Position numbers and translations under genes: made by a program. Of a stretch of DNA of 64,000 nucleotides, positions 26,055-34,035 are shown one piece after another (position 1 is the stretch's first letter; every line of letters starts with the position of its first letter). The notes under the pieces were generated by a model. It searched no databases. It was not told where the DNA came from and worked only from the letters and a program-made list of their open reading frames with translations. The stretch is from NCBI RefSeq assembly GCF_030010625.1, contig NZ_JASCXN010000018.1:78370-142369 (forward strand). Reading direction: 5' to 3'. This DNA is from Streptomyces sp. CC208A. GTDB taxonomy: Bacteria > Actinomycetota > Actinomycetes > Streptomycetales > Streptomycetaceae.

Positions 26055-26942
26055 ATGACCAAGCCCGCCGCCACCGGCGACGAGATCCGCGAACGGCTCC
26101 TCGCCGGCTTCCCCGCCACGGAACGACGCATCGACCCGGCCGGCATCCCGACGGCCGTACTGGAAGGAGGCGAAGGACCACCGCTCGTCCTCCTGCACGG
26201 CGCGGGTGAGTTCGCCGCGACCTGGATGCGCGTGATGCCGGACCTGATGGAGACGCATCGCGTGATCGCCCCCGACCTGCCCGGCCACGGCGCCTCCGGA
26301 CCGGGCGAAGGCCCCCTGAAGGCCGACCGCGTCCTCAGCTGGCTCGGCGAGCTGATCGAGCGGACCTGCGCCTCGCGGCCCGTCCTGGCGGGCCACCTGC
26401 TCGGCGGCGCGATCGCCGCCCGGTTCGCCTGCGACCACGGGGACCGGCTCGCCCGCCTGGTCCTGGTGGACGCGTACGGCCTCGCCCGCTTCCGCCCCGC
26501 TCCGAAGTTCGCCCTCGCGATGGTCCGCTTCGTGGCGCGGCCCACGGAACGCTCCCGGGACCAGCTGATGGACGCCTGCATGGTCGACCTGGGCGCGCTG
26601 CGCCGGCAGCTCGGCGAGCAGATGGAGCTGATGGAGGCGTACATGCTCGGCGGCGCCCGCACACGCGACCAGAAGGCCGTTCTGCGCGGCCTCATGCCCG
26701 CCTTCGCGATGGCCCCGATCCCGGCGGCCGACCTGGCCCGCATCCCGGTGCCCACGGCCCTGATCTGCGGACGGCACGACCTCCAGGTCGGGCTGAAGGT
26801 GGCGGAGGCCGCGAGCGCCCGTCACGGATGGCCGCTGCACGTGATCGAGAACGCCGCCGACGACCCCGCCTTCGAACAGCCCGAAGCCTTCCTGGAAGCG
26901 CTGCGGACGGAGATCGGCACCCCTCTCACGCACACCACATGA
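26055..26942 (+). CDS. Alpha/beta-hydrolase-fold protein lacking catalytic Ser and His, 295 aa
   Basis: The fold is plain: PPLVLLHGAGEFAATWMRVM (oxyanion HG), HRVIAPDLPGHGASG, LARLVLVDAYG and PTALICGRHDLQVGL. The nucleophile elbow, normally GxSxG, reads GHLLGG (about 112-117), so the Ser is Leu. The usual His motif before the last helix reads ENAADDPAFEQPEAF, with Asp where His is expected. Only the acid (GRHD) remains. It is therefore unlikely to be a Ser hydrolase and may bind a ligand instead. ATG 26055 is chosen for the GGAGG eight bases upstream; ATG 26040 is in frame. The gene is probably cotranscribed with the next, 39 bases on. Confidence 0.85.
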   Translation: MTKPAATGDEIRERLLAGFPATERRIDPAGIPTAVLEGGEGPPLVLLHGAGEFAATWMRVMPDLMETHRVIAPDLPGHGASGPGEGPLKADRVLSWLGELIERTCASRPVLAGHLLGGAIAARFACDHGDRLARLVLVDAYGLARFRPAPKFALAMVRFVARPTERSRDQLMDACMVDLGALRRQLGEQMELMEAYMLGGARTRDQKAVLRGLMPAFAMAPIPAADLARIPVPTALICGRHDLQVGLKVAEAASARHGWPLHVIENAADDPAFEQPEAFLEALRTEIGTPLTHTT

Positions 26943-26981
26943 CCCCACGGAACACAGACGCCCGACCATGAGGAGGCAGTG

Positions 26982-27260
26982 ATGACGATCGTCATGCTCC
27001 TGGACAACCCCCACGGTTCACAGGAGATCTACGACAGGGCCCGGGAGCGGCTGGGCCTGCGGGACAAGCCCGCCGGCGGCATCTTCCACGCCGCGGGACC
27101 GAGCCCCAGCGGCGGCTGGAGGGTCATCGAGCTCTGGGAGTCGGAGGAGGAGGCGAAGCGATTCGTCAAGGAGCGTCTCGCCCCCGCCCTCCAGGCCGTC
27201 GGCGCGGAGGGCCCGCCCCCGACACCGCAGTTCTCGCCGGTCCACAACTACATGACCTGA
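26982..27260 (+). CDS. Small dimeric alpha-beta-barrel (ABM-like) protein, 92 aa
   Basis: AGGAGG stands five bases before the ATG. The protein begins TIVMLLDNPHGSQEIYDRA, then GGIFHAAGPSPSGGWRVIEL, WESEEEAKRFVKERLAPAL. This is the beta-alpha-beta pattern of small Dabb/antibiotic-biosynthesis-monooxygenase-like proteins found in many actinobacteria. Such proteins act as small oxygenases, cyclase-like or ligand-binding dimers; the role here is unknown. It follows the degenerate hydrolase-like gene and ends at a strong hairpin. Confidence 0.75.
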   Translation: MTIVMLLDNPHGSQEIYDRARERLGLRDKPAGGIFHAAGPSPSGGWRVIELWESEEEAKRFVKERLAPALQAVGAEGPPPTPQFSPVHNYMT

Positions 27261-27273
27261 CGTGTCATGACGA

Positions 27274-27304
27274 CGCGGCCCCAGGCCCCTGACCTGGGGC
27301 CGCG
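27274..27304. terminator. Bidirectional hairpin between convergent genes
   Basis: A perfect 12-bp stem (CGCGGCCCCAGG and complement) with a seven-base loop stands between the ABM-like gene and the leftward serine-hydrolase-like gene. Confidence 0.8.
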
Positions 27305-27342
27305 TGGGAGGCAGGGGGCCACTTCCGGGCAGCGCGCCCCCG

Positions 27343-28554
27343 TCAGCCCCGGCCGAACAGGGGGTGGCCCGGCGCGACCACGGCCGCGATGCGGGACGCC
27401 ACGGCCTCCGAGGTGTTCGTGGCGGGGGAGGAGGGCCCGATGGTCGTGGCCACGGCGATCGCCACCTTCTTCTCCGGCAGGTACGCCATCGTCTCGCCGT
27501 ACCCGGAGAACAGCGGGTTCTGGAACACCCAGCCGTCCTTGACGACCATGCCGAGCCCGTAGTGGGAGGCCTCCGTCTGCGCCCGGCACACGGTGGCGGG
27601 GCAGGTGGCGGTCGGGCCGCCCTTGCCGACCGTCCCGGGGTCGAGGAGCGTCCGGTACGCCTCCTCCGAGATCAGCTCGCCCGATCCGATGGCCTCCGCC
27701 GAGCGTGCCACGTCGCAGATGTCCGAGGTCAGGACGGATCCGGGGTGGATCGTCCAGGACGGGTTCCAGTAGGTGGACTCCTCGTGGAGGCCCCGTTCGT
27801 TGCTGAAGGCGTGCAGCACCGGCCCGGGCATCTCCGGGGTGAAGCTGTTGGTGGTCGCGCGCAGGTGGAGGGGGCGCACGATCCGTTCCCGGATCAGCCT
27901 GTCGAGGTGGGTGCCGGTGATCTTCTCCAGGGCGGCGCCGAGCAGGTGGAAGTTGGCGTGGGAGTAGTTCCAGTTGGTTCCCGGCGTGTACCAGAGCGGC
28001 TGCCGCAGCGAGATGCCGACGACCTCCCGGGACGTCCACGGGCGGAACGGGTCGTCGTGCAGGGCCTTGAGGAAGCCGGGGTCCGGCACGTAGTCGTACA
28101 GGCCCGAGGTGGAACTGGCGAGCATCCGCAGCGTGATCCGGTCGCCGTGCTTCAGGCCGGGCAGCCAGCGGGACACGGGCGCGTCGAGATCGGCCCGGCC
28201 CTCGTCGACGAGCTGCAGGAGGATCGTGCTCAGGTACCCGATGGCCACGCCGCCCGCGCGGAAGCGCCGGTCGGGGGTGGCGGCGACACCGGCCACCGCC
28301 TCGCCGTCGGCCGTGGTGACGACCTCCCGGCCGCCGACCGTCACCTTGGCGAGGACGGCCTTCAGACCGAGCTCCCGGCGGACCTCCCGCACGATGCCGG
28401 CGATCTCGCGGGCCTGCCTCCCGGAAGGCTCGTGGGTGGTGGCGCAGGAAGGCCCCGGAGGCGTGGTGCCCGCCGCCGTCGGCGCCATGGCGAGAACCGG
28501 GGCGAGGGCGAGCAGGACGACGGTGCCCAGCCATGTCTTTCGATGACCTGTCAT
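27343..28554 (-). CDS. Secreted beta-lactamase/DD-peptidase-fold protein with degenerate active site, 403 aa
   Basis: A signal peptide (KTWLGTVVLLALAPVLAMAP) precedes a class C beta-lactamase/D-Ala-D-Ala carboxypeptidase fold: LVDEGRADLDAPVSRWLPGL, ITLRMLASSTSGLYDYV, WYTPGTNWNYSHANFHLLGA, YGLGMVVKDGW. The catalytic SxxK that should follow FRxG reads FRAGGVAI (about residue 103), so both Ser and Lys are gone. The YSN motif reads YSH, and the C-terminal HxG region reads SGYGE. All three active-site elements are altered, so it is probably a non-catalytic cell-wall or ligand-binding protein. ATG 28554 begins the signal peptide; its ribosome site is weak. Confidence 0.85.
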   Translation of the reverse strand: MTGHRKTWLGTVVLLALAPVLAMAPTAAGTTPPGPSCATTHEPSGRQAREIAGIVREVRRELGLKAVLAKVTVGGREVVTTADGEAVAGVAATPDRRFRAGGVAIGYLSTILLQLVDEGRADLDAPVSRWLPGLKHGDRITLRMLASSTSGLYDYVPDPGFLKALHDDPFRPWTSREVVGISLRQPLWYTPGTNWNYSHANFHLLGAALEKITGTHLDRLIRERIVRPLHLRATTNSFTPEMPGPVLHAFSNERGLHEESTYWNPSWTIHPGSVLTSDICDVARSAEAIGSGELISEEAYRTLLDPGTVGKGGPTATCPATVCRAQTEASHYGLGMVVKDGWVFQNPLFSGYGETMAYLPEKKVAIAVATTIGPSSPATNTSEAVASRIAAVVAPGHPLFGRG

Positions 28555-28810
28555 GCGATCACCGTGCGCGCCCCTTCGCCGCCGCGCCTTCCGTACGGCA
28601 CCGCCGCACGGCTGTACGGCGGAAGCATCCGCCCGAACAGGGGAGCGGGACGGGCGCGGGTGATCTCCCGCTCGCACGCGGCCGCGCATGGCCGGACCGG
28701 CGCATGACGGGGAGGCCGTGAGGAGCGGCCGGCCTCGTACCGGGTCCCGGGTGTACCCGCCCGGCCCCTCCACGGGTGCCGTGCCCGGAGGGTCACCGGA
28801 CGATGGGTGG

Positions 28811-29290
28811 ATGGACGTCACCGAGGTGCTGCTGCCCGGCGTGGGCCTGCGTTACGAGTTCACCAACCACCGGGGCGACCGGATCGGTGTGGTGGCCCGG
28901 CGTACGGGCGACTTCGAGGTGGTCGTCTACGGGGCGGACGATCCGGACGAGGGCCGGTCGGTGTTCGAGCTCAACGACGAGGAGGCCGACGCGGTCGCGG
29001 AGATCCTGGGCGCCCCGCGGATCGCGGAGCGGTTCGCGGACCTCACGAAGGAGGTGCCGGGCCTGGCGTCGGGGCAGGTCGAGGTGCGGGCGGGCAGCGC
29101 GTACGACGGCAGGCCGCTGGGCGACACGCGGGCGCGGACCCGGACCGGGGCGTCGGTCGTGGCGGTGGTGCGGGGCGAGGAGGTGATCGCCTCGCCCACC
29201 CCGAGGACGGTCCTGCGGGGAGGTGACGTCCTGGTGGTGATCGGTACGCACGAGGGCATCGCGGGCGTGGAACAGATCATCCGGGGCTGA
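28811..29290 (+). CDS. TrkA-C-domain antiporter regulatory subunit (KhtT-like), 159 aa
   Basis: An N-terminal ~70-residue domain (MDVTEVLLPGVGLRYEFTNH, DRIGVVARRTGDFEVVVY) is followed by a TrkA-C (RCK-C) domain (VEVRAGSAYDGRPLGDTRAR, TGASVVAVVRGEEVIASP, LRGGDVLVVIGTHEGIAGVE). This is the KhtT architecture: a cytosolic subunit that gates a K+/H+ antiporter in response to pH or nucleotide. The antiporter gene starts five bases after its stop. A homologous pair (31763 and 30523) faces it from the right. Confidence 0.87.
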   Translation: MDVTEVLLPGVGLRYEFTNHRGDRIGVVARRTGDFEVVVYGADDPDEGRSVFELNDEEADAVAEILGAPRIAERFADLTKEVPGLASGQVEVRAGSAYDGRPLGDTRARTRTGASVVAVVRGEEVIASPTPRTVLRGGDVLVVIGTHEGIAGVEQIIRG

Positions 29291-29295
29291 GTGCC

Positions 29296-30480
29296 GTGGA
29301 GACGCCGGTCGCCCTGCTGCTGGAGCTCGGCGTCATCCTGGCCGCCCTGAGCGTGCTCGGGGCGCTGGCACGGCGCCTCACCCTGTCACCGATCCCGCTC
29401 TACCTGCTCACGGGCCTGGCCGTGGGGGAAGGCGGTATCGCCCCGGTCCCGGCCGCGGGCGAGTTCGTCGGGACCGGCGCCGCCATCGGGGTCGTCCTGC
29501 TGCTCCTGGTCCTCGGCCTGGAGTTCTCGCTGCAGGAGTTCGCGGTCGGGCTGCGGCGGCACGTGCCCTCGGCCGTGCTCGACGTGGTGCTGAACGCCGC
29601 CCCGGGCGCGGTGGCCGGATGGCTGCTCGGTCTGGACGGCGTCGGGATCCTCGCCCTGGCCGGCGCCACGTACATCTCCTCCTCGGGCATCGTCGCCCGC
29701 CTGCTGTCCGACCTGCACCGGCTCGGCAACCGGGAGACGCCGGCGGTCCTGTCGGTGCTGGTCCTCGAAGACCTCGCCATGGCCTTCTACCTGCCCGTGC
29801 TCGCCGTCCTGGCCTCCGGGGGCGTGTGGTGGCAGGCGGTCCTGGGCGTCCTCGTCGCGGTCGGCGCGGTCCTGGCCGCCTTCACCGTCTCGTACCGGTG
29901 GGGGCATCACCTCGGGCGCCTCGTCGCGCACCCCGACGCCGAGCAGCTGCTGCTGCGCGTCCTCGGCCTCACCCTGATCGTCGCCGCGCTGGCCGAGTTC
30001 GTCCACGCCTCGGCGGCCGTCGGCGCCTTCCTCGTCGGGCTGGCCCTGACGGGGGAGACCGCGACCCGTACCCGGGCCGTGCTCAGCCCCCTGCGGGACC
30101 TGTTCGCCGCCGTGTTCTTCCTGGCGATCGGCTTCTCCGTCGACCCCGACGACCTGCTGCCCGTGCTGCCCGCCGCGCTCGCCCTCGCCGCCGTCACCCT
30201 CGTCACGAAGGTGGTCGTCGGCCGGTACGCGGCCTCCCGCGACGGGGTGGGCCGACGGGGGCGGTGGCGGGCCGGGACCGCGCTCATCGCCCGGGGCGAG
30301 TTCTCCCTCGTCGTCGTCGGCCTCGTCGGGACCACGCACGGCACGCTGGGCCCGCTGGTGACGGCGTACGTCTTCCTCCTCGCCATCGCCGGCCCGCTCC
30401 TCACCCGCTTCGCCGGCGCCCTGACCTTCCGGCCCGGGCCGGTGACCGACGTACGGCAGGGCACGCCCCCTCCGCCGTGA
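29296..30480 (+). CDS. CPA2-family cation/proton antiporter (KhtU-like), 394 aa
   Basis: About twelve hydrophobic segments with CPA2 signatures: ILAALSVLGALARRLTLSPI, PLYLLTGLAVGEGG, a central TYISSSGIVARLLSDL and VLEDLAMAFYLPVLAV with the ion-coupling Asp, FVHASAAVGAFLVGLALTGE, and LRDLFAAVFFLAIGFSVDPD. It lacks a C-terminal TrkA-N domain; regulation is supplied by the separate KhtT-like subunit five bases upstream. It probably exports K+ or Na+ in exchange for H+. It converges with a second, clearly related antiporter whose stop is 42 bases away. Confidence 0.9.
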   Translation: METPVALLLELGVILAALSVLGALARRLTLSPIPLYLLTGLAVGEGGIAPVPAAGEFVGTGAAIGVVLLLLVLGLEFSLQEFAVGLRRHVPSAVLDVVLNAAPGAVAGWLLGLDGVGILALAGATYISSSGIVARLLSDLHRLGNRETPAVLSVLVLEDLAMAFYLPVLAVLASGGVWWQAVLGVLVAVGAVLAAFTVSYRWGHHLGRLVAHPDAEQLLLRVLGLTLIVAALAEFVHASAAVGAFLVGLALTGETATRTRAVLSPLRDLFAAVFFLAIGFSVDPDDLLPVLPAALALAAVTLVTKVVVGRYAASRDGVGRRGRWRAGTALIARGEFSLVVVGLVGTTHGTLGPLVTAYVFLLAIAGPLLTRFAGALTFRPGPVTDVRQGTPPPP

Positions 30481-30522
30481 CCCGCGTGGACGTGGGGATC
30501 GGAGGCCGCCTCCCGGCCGCGC

Positions 30523-31758
30523 TCACGCCCTCCCCGCGGCACTGTTGTCCGCGGGCTCCAGCACCTCCTCCGCCGGTGCCTGGACCAGCGGGGCCTTTCG
30601 GCGCCGGCCGGTGAGGCGGGTGGCGATCGGTTCGGTGTAGCGGGCGGTGAGCGGCCCGATGACGACCAGGACGAGGACGTACGCGGTGGCCAGCGGCCCG
30701 AGGGCCGGTTCGATGCCCGCGGTGACGGCGAGGCCGGCGATCACGATGGAGAACTCGCCGCGGGCGACGAGCGTGCCCCCGGCCCTCCAGCGGCCCTTGA
30801 CGGAGATCCCGGCGCGTTTGGCGGCCCAGTAGCCGGTGGCGATCTTCGTGCCGGCGGTGACCACGGCCAGCGCGAGCGCGGGCAGGATCACGGGCGGGAT
30901 GCTGGCGGGGTCGGTGTGCAGGCCGAAGAAGACGAAGAAGACGGCGGCGAACAGGTCCCGCAGCGGGCTGAGCAGGTTGTGCGCTCCCTCGGCGACCTCT
31001 CCGGAGAGGGCGATGCCGACGAGGAAGGCGCCGACGGCGGCGGAGACCTGGAGCTGCTGGGCGATGCCCGCGACCAGCAGGGTCAGGCCGAGGACGACGA
31101 GGAGGAGCTTCTCGGGGTCGTCGCTGGAGACGAAGCGGGAGATGACCCGTCCGAAGCGGACCGCGAGGAAGAGCACCAGGCCCGCGACGCCGAGGGCGAT
31201 GGCGAGGGTGAGGCTTCCGGCGGCCAGGCTCACCCCGGCGAGCAGGGCGGTGATGATCGGCAGGTACACGGCCATGGCGAGGTCTTCGAGGACCAGGATG
31301 CTCAGGACGACCGGGGTCTCACGGTTGCCGAGGCGGCCGAGGTCGCCCATCACCTTGGCGATGACGCCGGAGGAGGAGATCCAGGTGACGCCCGCCAGGA
31401 CGACGGCGGCGACCGGACCCCAGCCGAGGAGCAGGGCCATGGCCGCGCCGGGCAGGGCGTTGAGGGCGAAGTCGACCAGGCCGGCCGGGTACTGGGTCTT
31501 GAGGTTGGTGACCAGGTCGCTGGCCGTGTACTCCAGGCCCAGCATCAGCAGCAGCAGGATGACGCCGATCTCGGCGCCGATCGCGACGAACTCCTCGCTC
31601 GCGCCCAGGGGCAGCAGACCGCCCTCGCCGAAGGCGAGCCCGGCCAGCAGGTAGAGGGGTATGGGGGAGAACCGGAAGCGTCCGGCGAAGCGGCCGAGGA
31701 GCCCCAGGCCGAGGATGATCGCACCGAACTCGATCAGGAAGAGGGCGGAGGAGTGCAC
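30523..31758 (-). CDS. Second CPA2-family cation/proton antiporter (KhtU-like), 411 aa
   Basis: It has the same architecture as the convergent antiporter on its left: GAIILGLGLLGRFAGRFRFS, PIPLYLLAGLAFGEGG, VTWISSSGVIAKVMGDLG, VLEDLAMAVYLPIITAL, VSAAVGAFLVGIALSGEVAE and LRDLFAAVFFVFFGLHTDP. GTG 31758 lies four bases after the stop of its own KhtT-like subunit gene, so the two are coupled. The ~30-residue hydrophilic tail (RRRKAPLVQAPAEEVLEPAD) is absent from the other paralogue. The two antiporter operons form a head-on pair. Confidence 0.9.
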   Translation of the reverse strand: MHSSALFLIEFGAIILGLGLLGRFAGRFRFSPIPLYLLAGLAFGEGGLLPLGASEEFVAIGAEIGVILLLLMLGLEYTASDLVTNLKTQYPAGLVDFALNALPGAAMALLLGWGPVAAVVLAGVTWISSSGVIAKVMGDLGRLGNRETPVVLSILVLEDLAMAVYLPIITALLAGVSLAAGSLTLAIALGVAGLVLFLAVRFGRVISRFVSSDDPEKLLLVVLGLTLLVAGIAQQLQVSAAVGAFLVGIALSGEVAEGAHNLLSPLRDLFAAVFFVFFGLHTDPASIPPVILPALALAVVTAGTKIATGYWAAKRAGISVKGRWRAGGTLVARGEFSIVIAGLAVTAGIEPALGPLATAYVLVLVVIGPLTARYTEPIATRLTGRRRKAPLVQAPAEEVLEPADNSAAGRA

Positions 31759-31762
31759 GCGA

Positions 31763-32233
31763 TCACTCCCGGCCCAGGATCGAGGCGGCCGCCTCCGCAC
31801 CCTCACGGGTGCCGATCACGATGAGGACGTCGCCGCCGGCCAGCCGGAACTCGGGCCCCGGGGAGGGCACCGCGCCGGACCGGCGCAGCACCGCGACGAT
31901 CGACACCCCGGTCTCCGTCCGCATCCGGGTCTCGCCGAGCAGCCGCCCGTTCCAGTACGAGGTCGAGGACAGCTCGACGCGCTCCGCGACCAGGCCGAGG
32001 TCCGTGGTCGACAGCAGGTTCGGGCTGTGGTGCGAGGGCATCAGCGCGTCGATCAGCGCCTCCGCCTCGCCGGAGGTCAGCTTCACCGACAGCGCGCACT
32101 CGTCGGGGTCGTCCCGGTGGTAGGCGTTGAGTATCCGCCCGCCGTCACGACGCGCGACCACCGAGAGGCGGCGGTGTTCACGCGTGGTGAGGTCGTAGCG
32201 GACCCCGATCCCGGGCAGCGGCGTACTGCTCAT
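31763..32233 (-). CDS. Second TrkA-C regulatory subunit (KhtT-like), 156 aa
   Basis: It aligns by eye with the protein at 28811: PLPGIGVRYDLTTREHRRLS, VVARRDGGRILNAYHRDDPD in the N-domain, then VELSSTSYWNGRLLGETRMR, TGVSIVAVLRRSGAVPSP, LAGGDVLIVIGTREGAEAAA in the TrkA-C domain. It precedes its antiporter with a four-base gap. The subunits differ most in the middle, which may give the two pairs different triggers. Confidence 0.87.
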   Translation of the reverse strand: MSSTPLPGIGVRYDLTTREHRRLSVVARRDGGRILNAYHRDDPDECALSVKLTSGEAEALIDALMPSHHSPNLLSTTDLGLVAERVELSSTSYWNGRLLGETRMRTETGVSIVAVLRRSGAVPSPGPEFRLAGGDVLIVIGTREGAEAAASILGRE

Positions 32234-32395
32234 CCTCGGAGTGGGCACGACGGATCTCCCTGGGAAGTCGACGAGGGCGCGCGAGAGGCCCACGTGTGGC
32301 GATGGCTTGACGATGACTTTACTCAGGCGGCGAACAGGGACGACGGGAGCGTTCACGGCACGGTGGAGCGGAGGAGAGGAGAGGGCCGAAGCCGC

Positions 32396-32680
32396 ATGAG
32401 CACCGCCTCCCGGCCGTCGCCGCTCCCCGGCCGCCCGGCCGCCCGGCCGCCCGGCCGCCCGGCCGCCCGGCCCGAGGCCGTCCGCGCCGCCCTCGCCCAG
32501 GTCGCCCCGCCCCCGCTCGCCGACTTCGACCGCGACGCGCGGCCGGCACGAGAAGAGGCAGGTGGCGCGGAGGCGGCGCGCGACCCCGGGCCATGGCCCG
32601 CACCCACGCCACGGCCCGTGGCCCGGCGCCGGGTGCGGGGGAGGTGGGAGAATGGACACGCCCCCACACCCGGGGAGTGA
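32396..32680 (+). pseudogene. Truncated DUF6247-like gene with an 8-base repeat tract
   Basis: The ATG follows a purine-rich ribosome site. The start (MSTASRPSPLPGR) and the part after the repeat (PEAVRAALAQVAPPPLADFD, RDARPAREEAG) look like the beginning of DUF6247-type actinobacterial proteins. The remainder, PWPAPTPRPVARRRVRGRW and so on, does not, and the frame stops after 94 codons. Between the two recognisable parts lie five copies of an 8-base unit encoding GRPAARP-type sequence. As 8 is not a multiple of 3, changes in copy number would shift the frame. It is either a decaying gene or a phase-variable one. Confidence 0.45.
32429..32473. repeat. 8-base tandem repeat GGCCGCCC, five copies plus a partial
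   Basis: GGCCGCCC is repeated without change from 32429 to 32468, with five more matching bases. It sits near codon 12 of the DUF6247-like frame. Repeats of this unit length inside coding sequence expand and contract by slippage. Confidence 0.9.
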
Positions 32681-32682
32681 CC

Positions 32683-33210
32683 ATGCGGGATCGACTGCGG
32701 TTGACGGAGCTGCTGGCCGCCCTGTCGGTGGCCACCGACCTCGGCACGGGGCAGCCGCCGGAGAAGGCGGTACGGTCCTGCCTCCTGGCGACCGGTCTCG
32801 CCCGCGCCCTCGACCTGCCCGACCGGCAGGTGCGCGACGTCTACCTGGCCTCCCTGCTGCGCCACCTCGGCTGCACGGCCACCGCGGCCGTCGAGGCCCG
32901 CCAGGTCCGCGGCGGCACCGAGCAGTACTACCAGCGCACGGCCCGCCGCATGGTCGTCGCCGAGCCTCAGGCGGCAGGCACCGCCGCGATGCTCGCCGCG
33001 GTCGCCCAGGAACTGGACCGCTCCCCCATCGAACCCCACCTGACCCTGCGCCACCTGCGCCTCAGCCCCGCGCAGGCGAGAAAACTCGGCGAGACCCTCA
33101 CCAGCCTGGTCGACGACGCCGAGGAAGCCGCGGAGGACCAGCCCGTGCACGGTGTGCTGGTGGCGCTGTATCAGCAGGCCGTGCCGGGCGGCACCACCGA
33201 TCCCGCCTAG
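32683..33210 (+). CDS. HD-type N-terminal domain protein, 175 aa (apparently chimeric)
   Basis: GGGGAG stands before the ATG. The first ~75 residues (RLTELLAALSVATDLGTGQP, KAVRSCLLATGLARALDLPD, VYLASLLRHLGCTATA) match the opening of actinobacterial HD-domain/LuxR proteins. Those are normally 400 residues or more and go on to HD metal ligands, absent here. The remainder (HLTLRHLRLSPAQARKLGET, LTSLVDDAEE, HGVLVALYQQAVP) instead resembles short actinobacterial proteins of the DUF6907 kind. It therefore looks like a fusion across a deletion, though the frame is intact and well spaced. Function unknown. Confidence 0.6.
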   Translation: MRDRLRLTELLAALSVATDLGTGQPPEKAVRSCLLATGLARALDLPDRQVRDVYLASLLRHLGCTATAAVEARQVRGGTEQYYQRTARRMVVAEPQAAGTAAMLAAVAQELDRSPIEPHLTLRHLRLSPAQARKLGETLTSLVDDAEEAAEDQPVHGVLVALYQQAVPGGTTDPA

Positions 33211-33455
33211 CCCGTGTCCTCGAACTCCCGTCGTCTGCCGGGAGGGCAGGCCGCGCGGCGTCCGGTGCGTGCTCCGGGGGAGGGGGGGGAGAGTCCGGCC
33301 GCGGTCGCCGGAGCACGGTCCCGGCATCCGAACGCCGATGGGGCACGCGGAGGTACGGCGATCCCCGAGAGGTCCGGACAACGCGGCATGGGGGTACGGC
33401 ACGGATCCGGCGGCCGGGTTCCTCCTCGGTGGCCGTCGGGGGCGGTGTCCCTCGG

Positions 33456-33794
33456 TCAGTCGGTCTCGGGGGGACGGGGGCCGTCCGCCGCGCGGCGGTA
33501 CTCCTCGTTGATGCGCTGGGCTTCCTGGAGCTGGTCCTCAAGGGCGATGATGCGGCAGGCGGCCTCGATGGGGGTGCCCTGGTCGACGAGTTCCCGGGCG
33601 CGGGCCGCGATGCGCAACTGGTAGCGGGAGTAACGGCGGTGGCCGCCCTCGGAGCGCAGCGGGGTGATCAGCCGGGCCTCTCCCAGGGCACGGAGGAAGC
33701 CGGGCGTCGTACCGATCATCTCGGCGGCCCGGCCCATCGTGTAGGCGGGGTAGTCGTCGTCGTCGAGACGGCCGAGCGGATCGTCTGCTGTCAT
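33456..33794 (-). CDS. MerR-family-like regulator, 112 aa
   Basis: It has a MerR-type winged helix: YTMGRAAEMIGTTPGFLRAL, EARLITPLRSEGGHRRYSRY, then QLRIAARARELVDQGTPIEA, followed by a short dimerisation helix (ALEDQLQEAQRINEEYRR). GAGAGGTGA lies before ATG 33794. It lacks an effector-binding domain, like several small Streptomyces MerR-like regulators. The 245 bases on its 3' side, up to the HD-like gene, hold no gene. Target unknown. Confidence 0.88.
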   Translation of the reverse strand: MTADDPLGRLDDDDYPAYTMGRAAEMIGTTPGFLRALGEARLITPLRSEGGHRRYSRYQLRIAARARELVDQGTPIEAACRIIALEDQLQEAQRINEEYRRAADGPRPPETD

Positions 33795-33966
33795 TCTCAC
33801 CTCTCCGTCGAACCTTCCGGTGGCCGTGGCGGCGGTCCGGCACGTTCACCGAGGGTAATGCTGCCATCCGTGGCACCGGTGTCGGTGCCCTGACGGCCGG
33901 AGGGGTGGGCGCAGGGGGACCGTTCCCGGAGGGGCGGGCCGCCCGCCGGGGCGGCGCAGGACGTGG

Positions 33967-34002
33967 GGAGGGCCCGACCGGTGTGCACCGGTCGGGCCCT
34001 CC
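33967..34002. terminator. Strong hairpin downstream of the cold-shock block
   Basis: The arms GGAGGGCCCGACCGGTG and its exact complement (17 bases each) are separated by two bases, folding in practice as a 15-bp stem with a six-base loop. It follows the SCO5918-family gene and separates it from the MerR gene read the same way. Confidence 0.85.
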
Positions 34003-34035
34003 CTGTGGGGCGTGCGTGCGCCCGTCCGCCGGTCG

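Noticed and set aside
24227..26755. Leftward ~840-codon frame across the LuxR and hydrolase-like genes
   Set aside because: No domain, no ribosome site, crosses two rightward genes with clear motifs; a high-GC antisense artefact.
32429..32473. The GGCCGCCC tract as a CRISPR-like array
   Set aside because: Units are 8 bases with no spacers and there are no cas genes; it is a simple tandem repeat. No CRISPR array was seen anywhere in the window.
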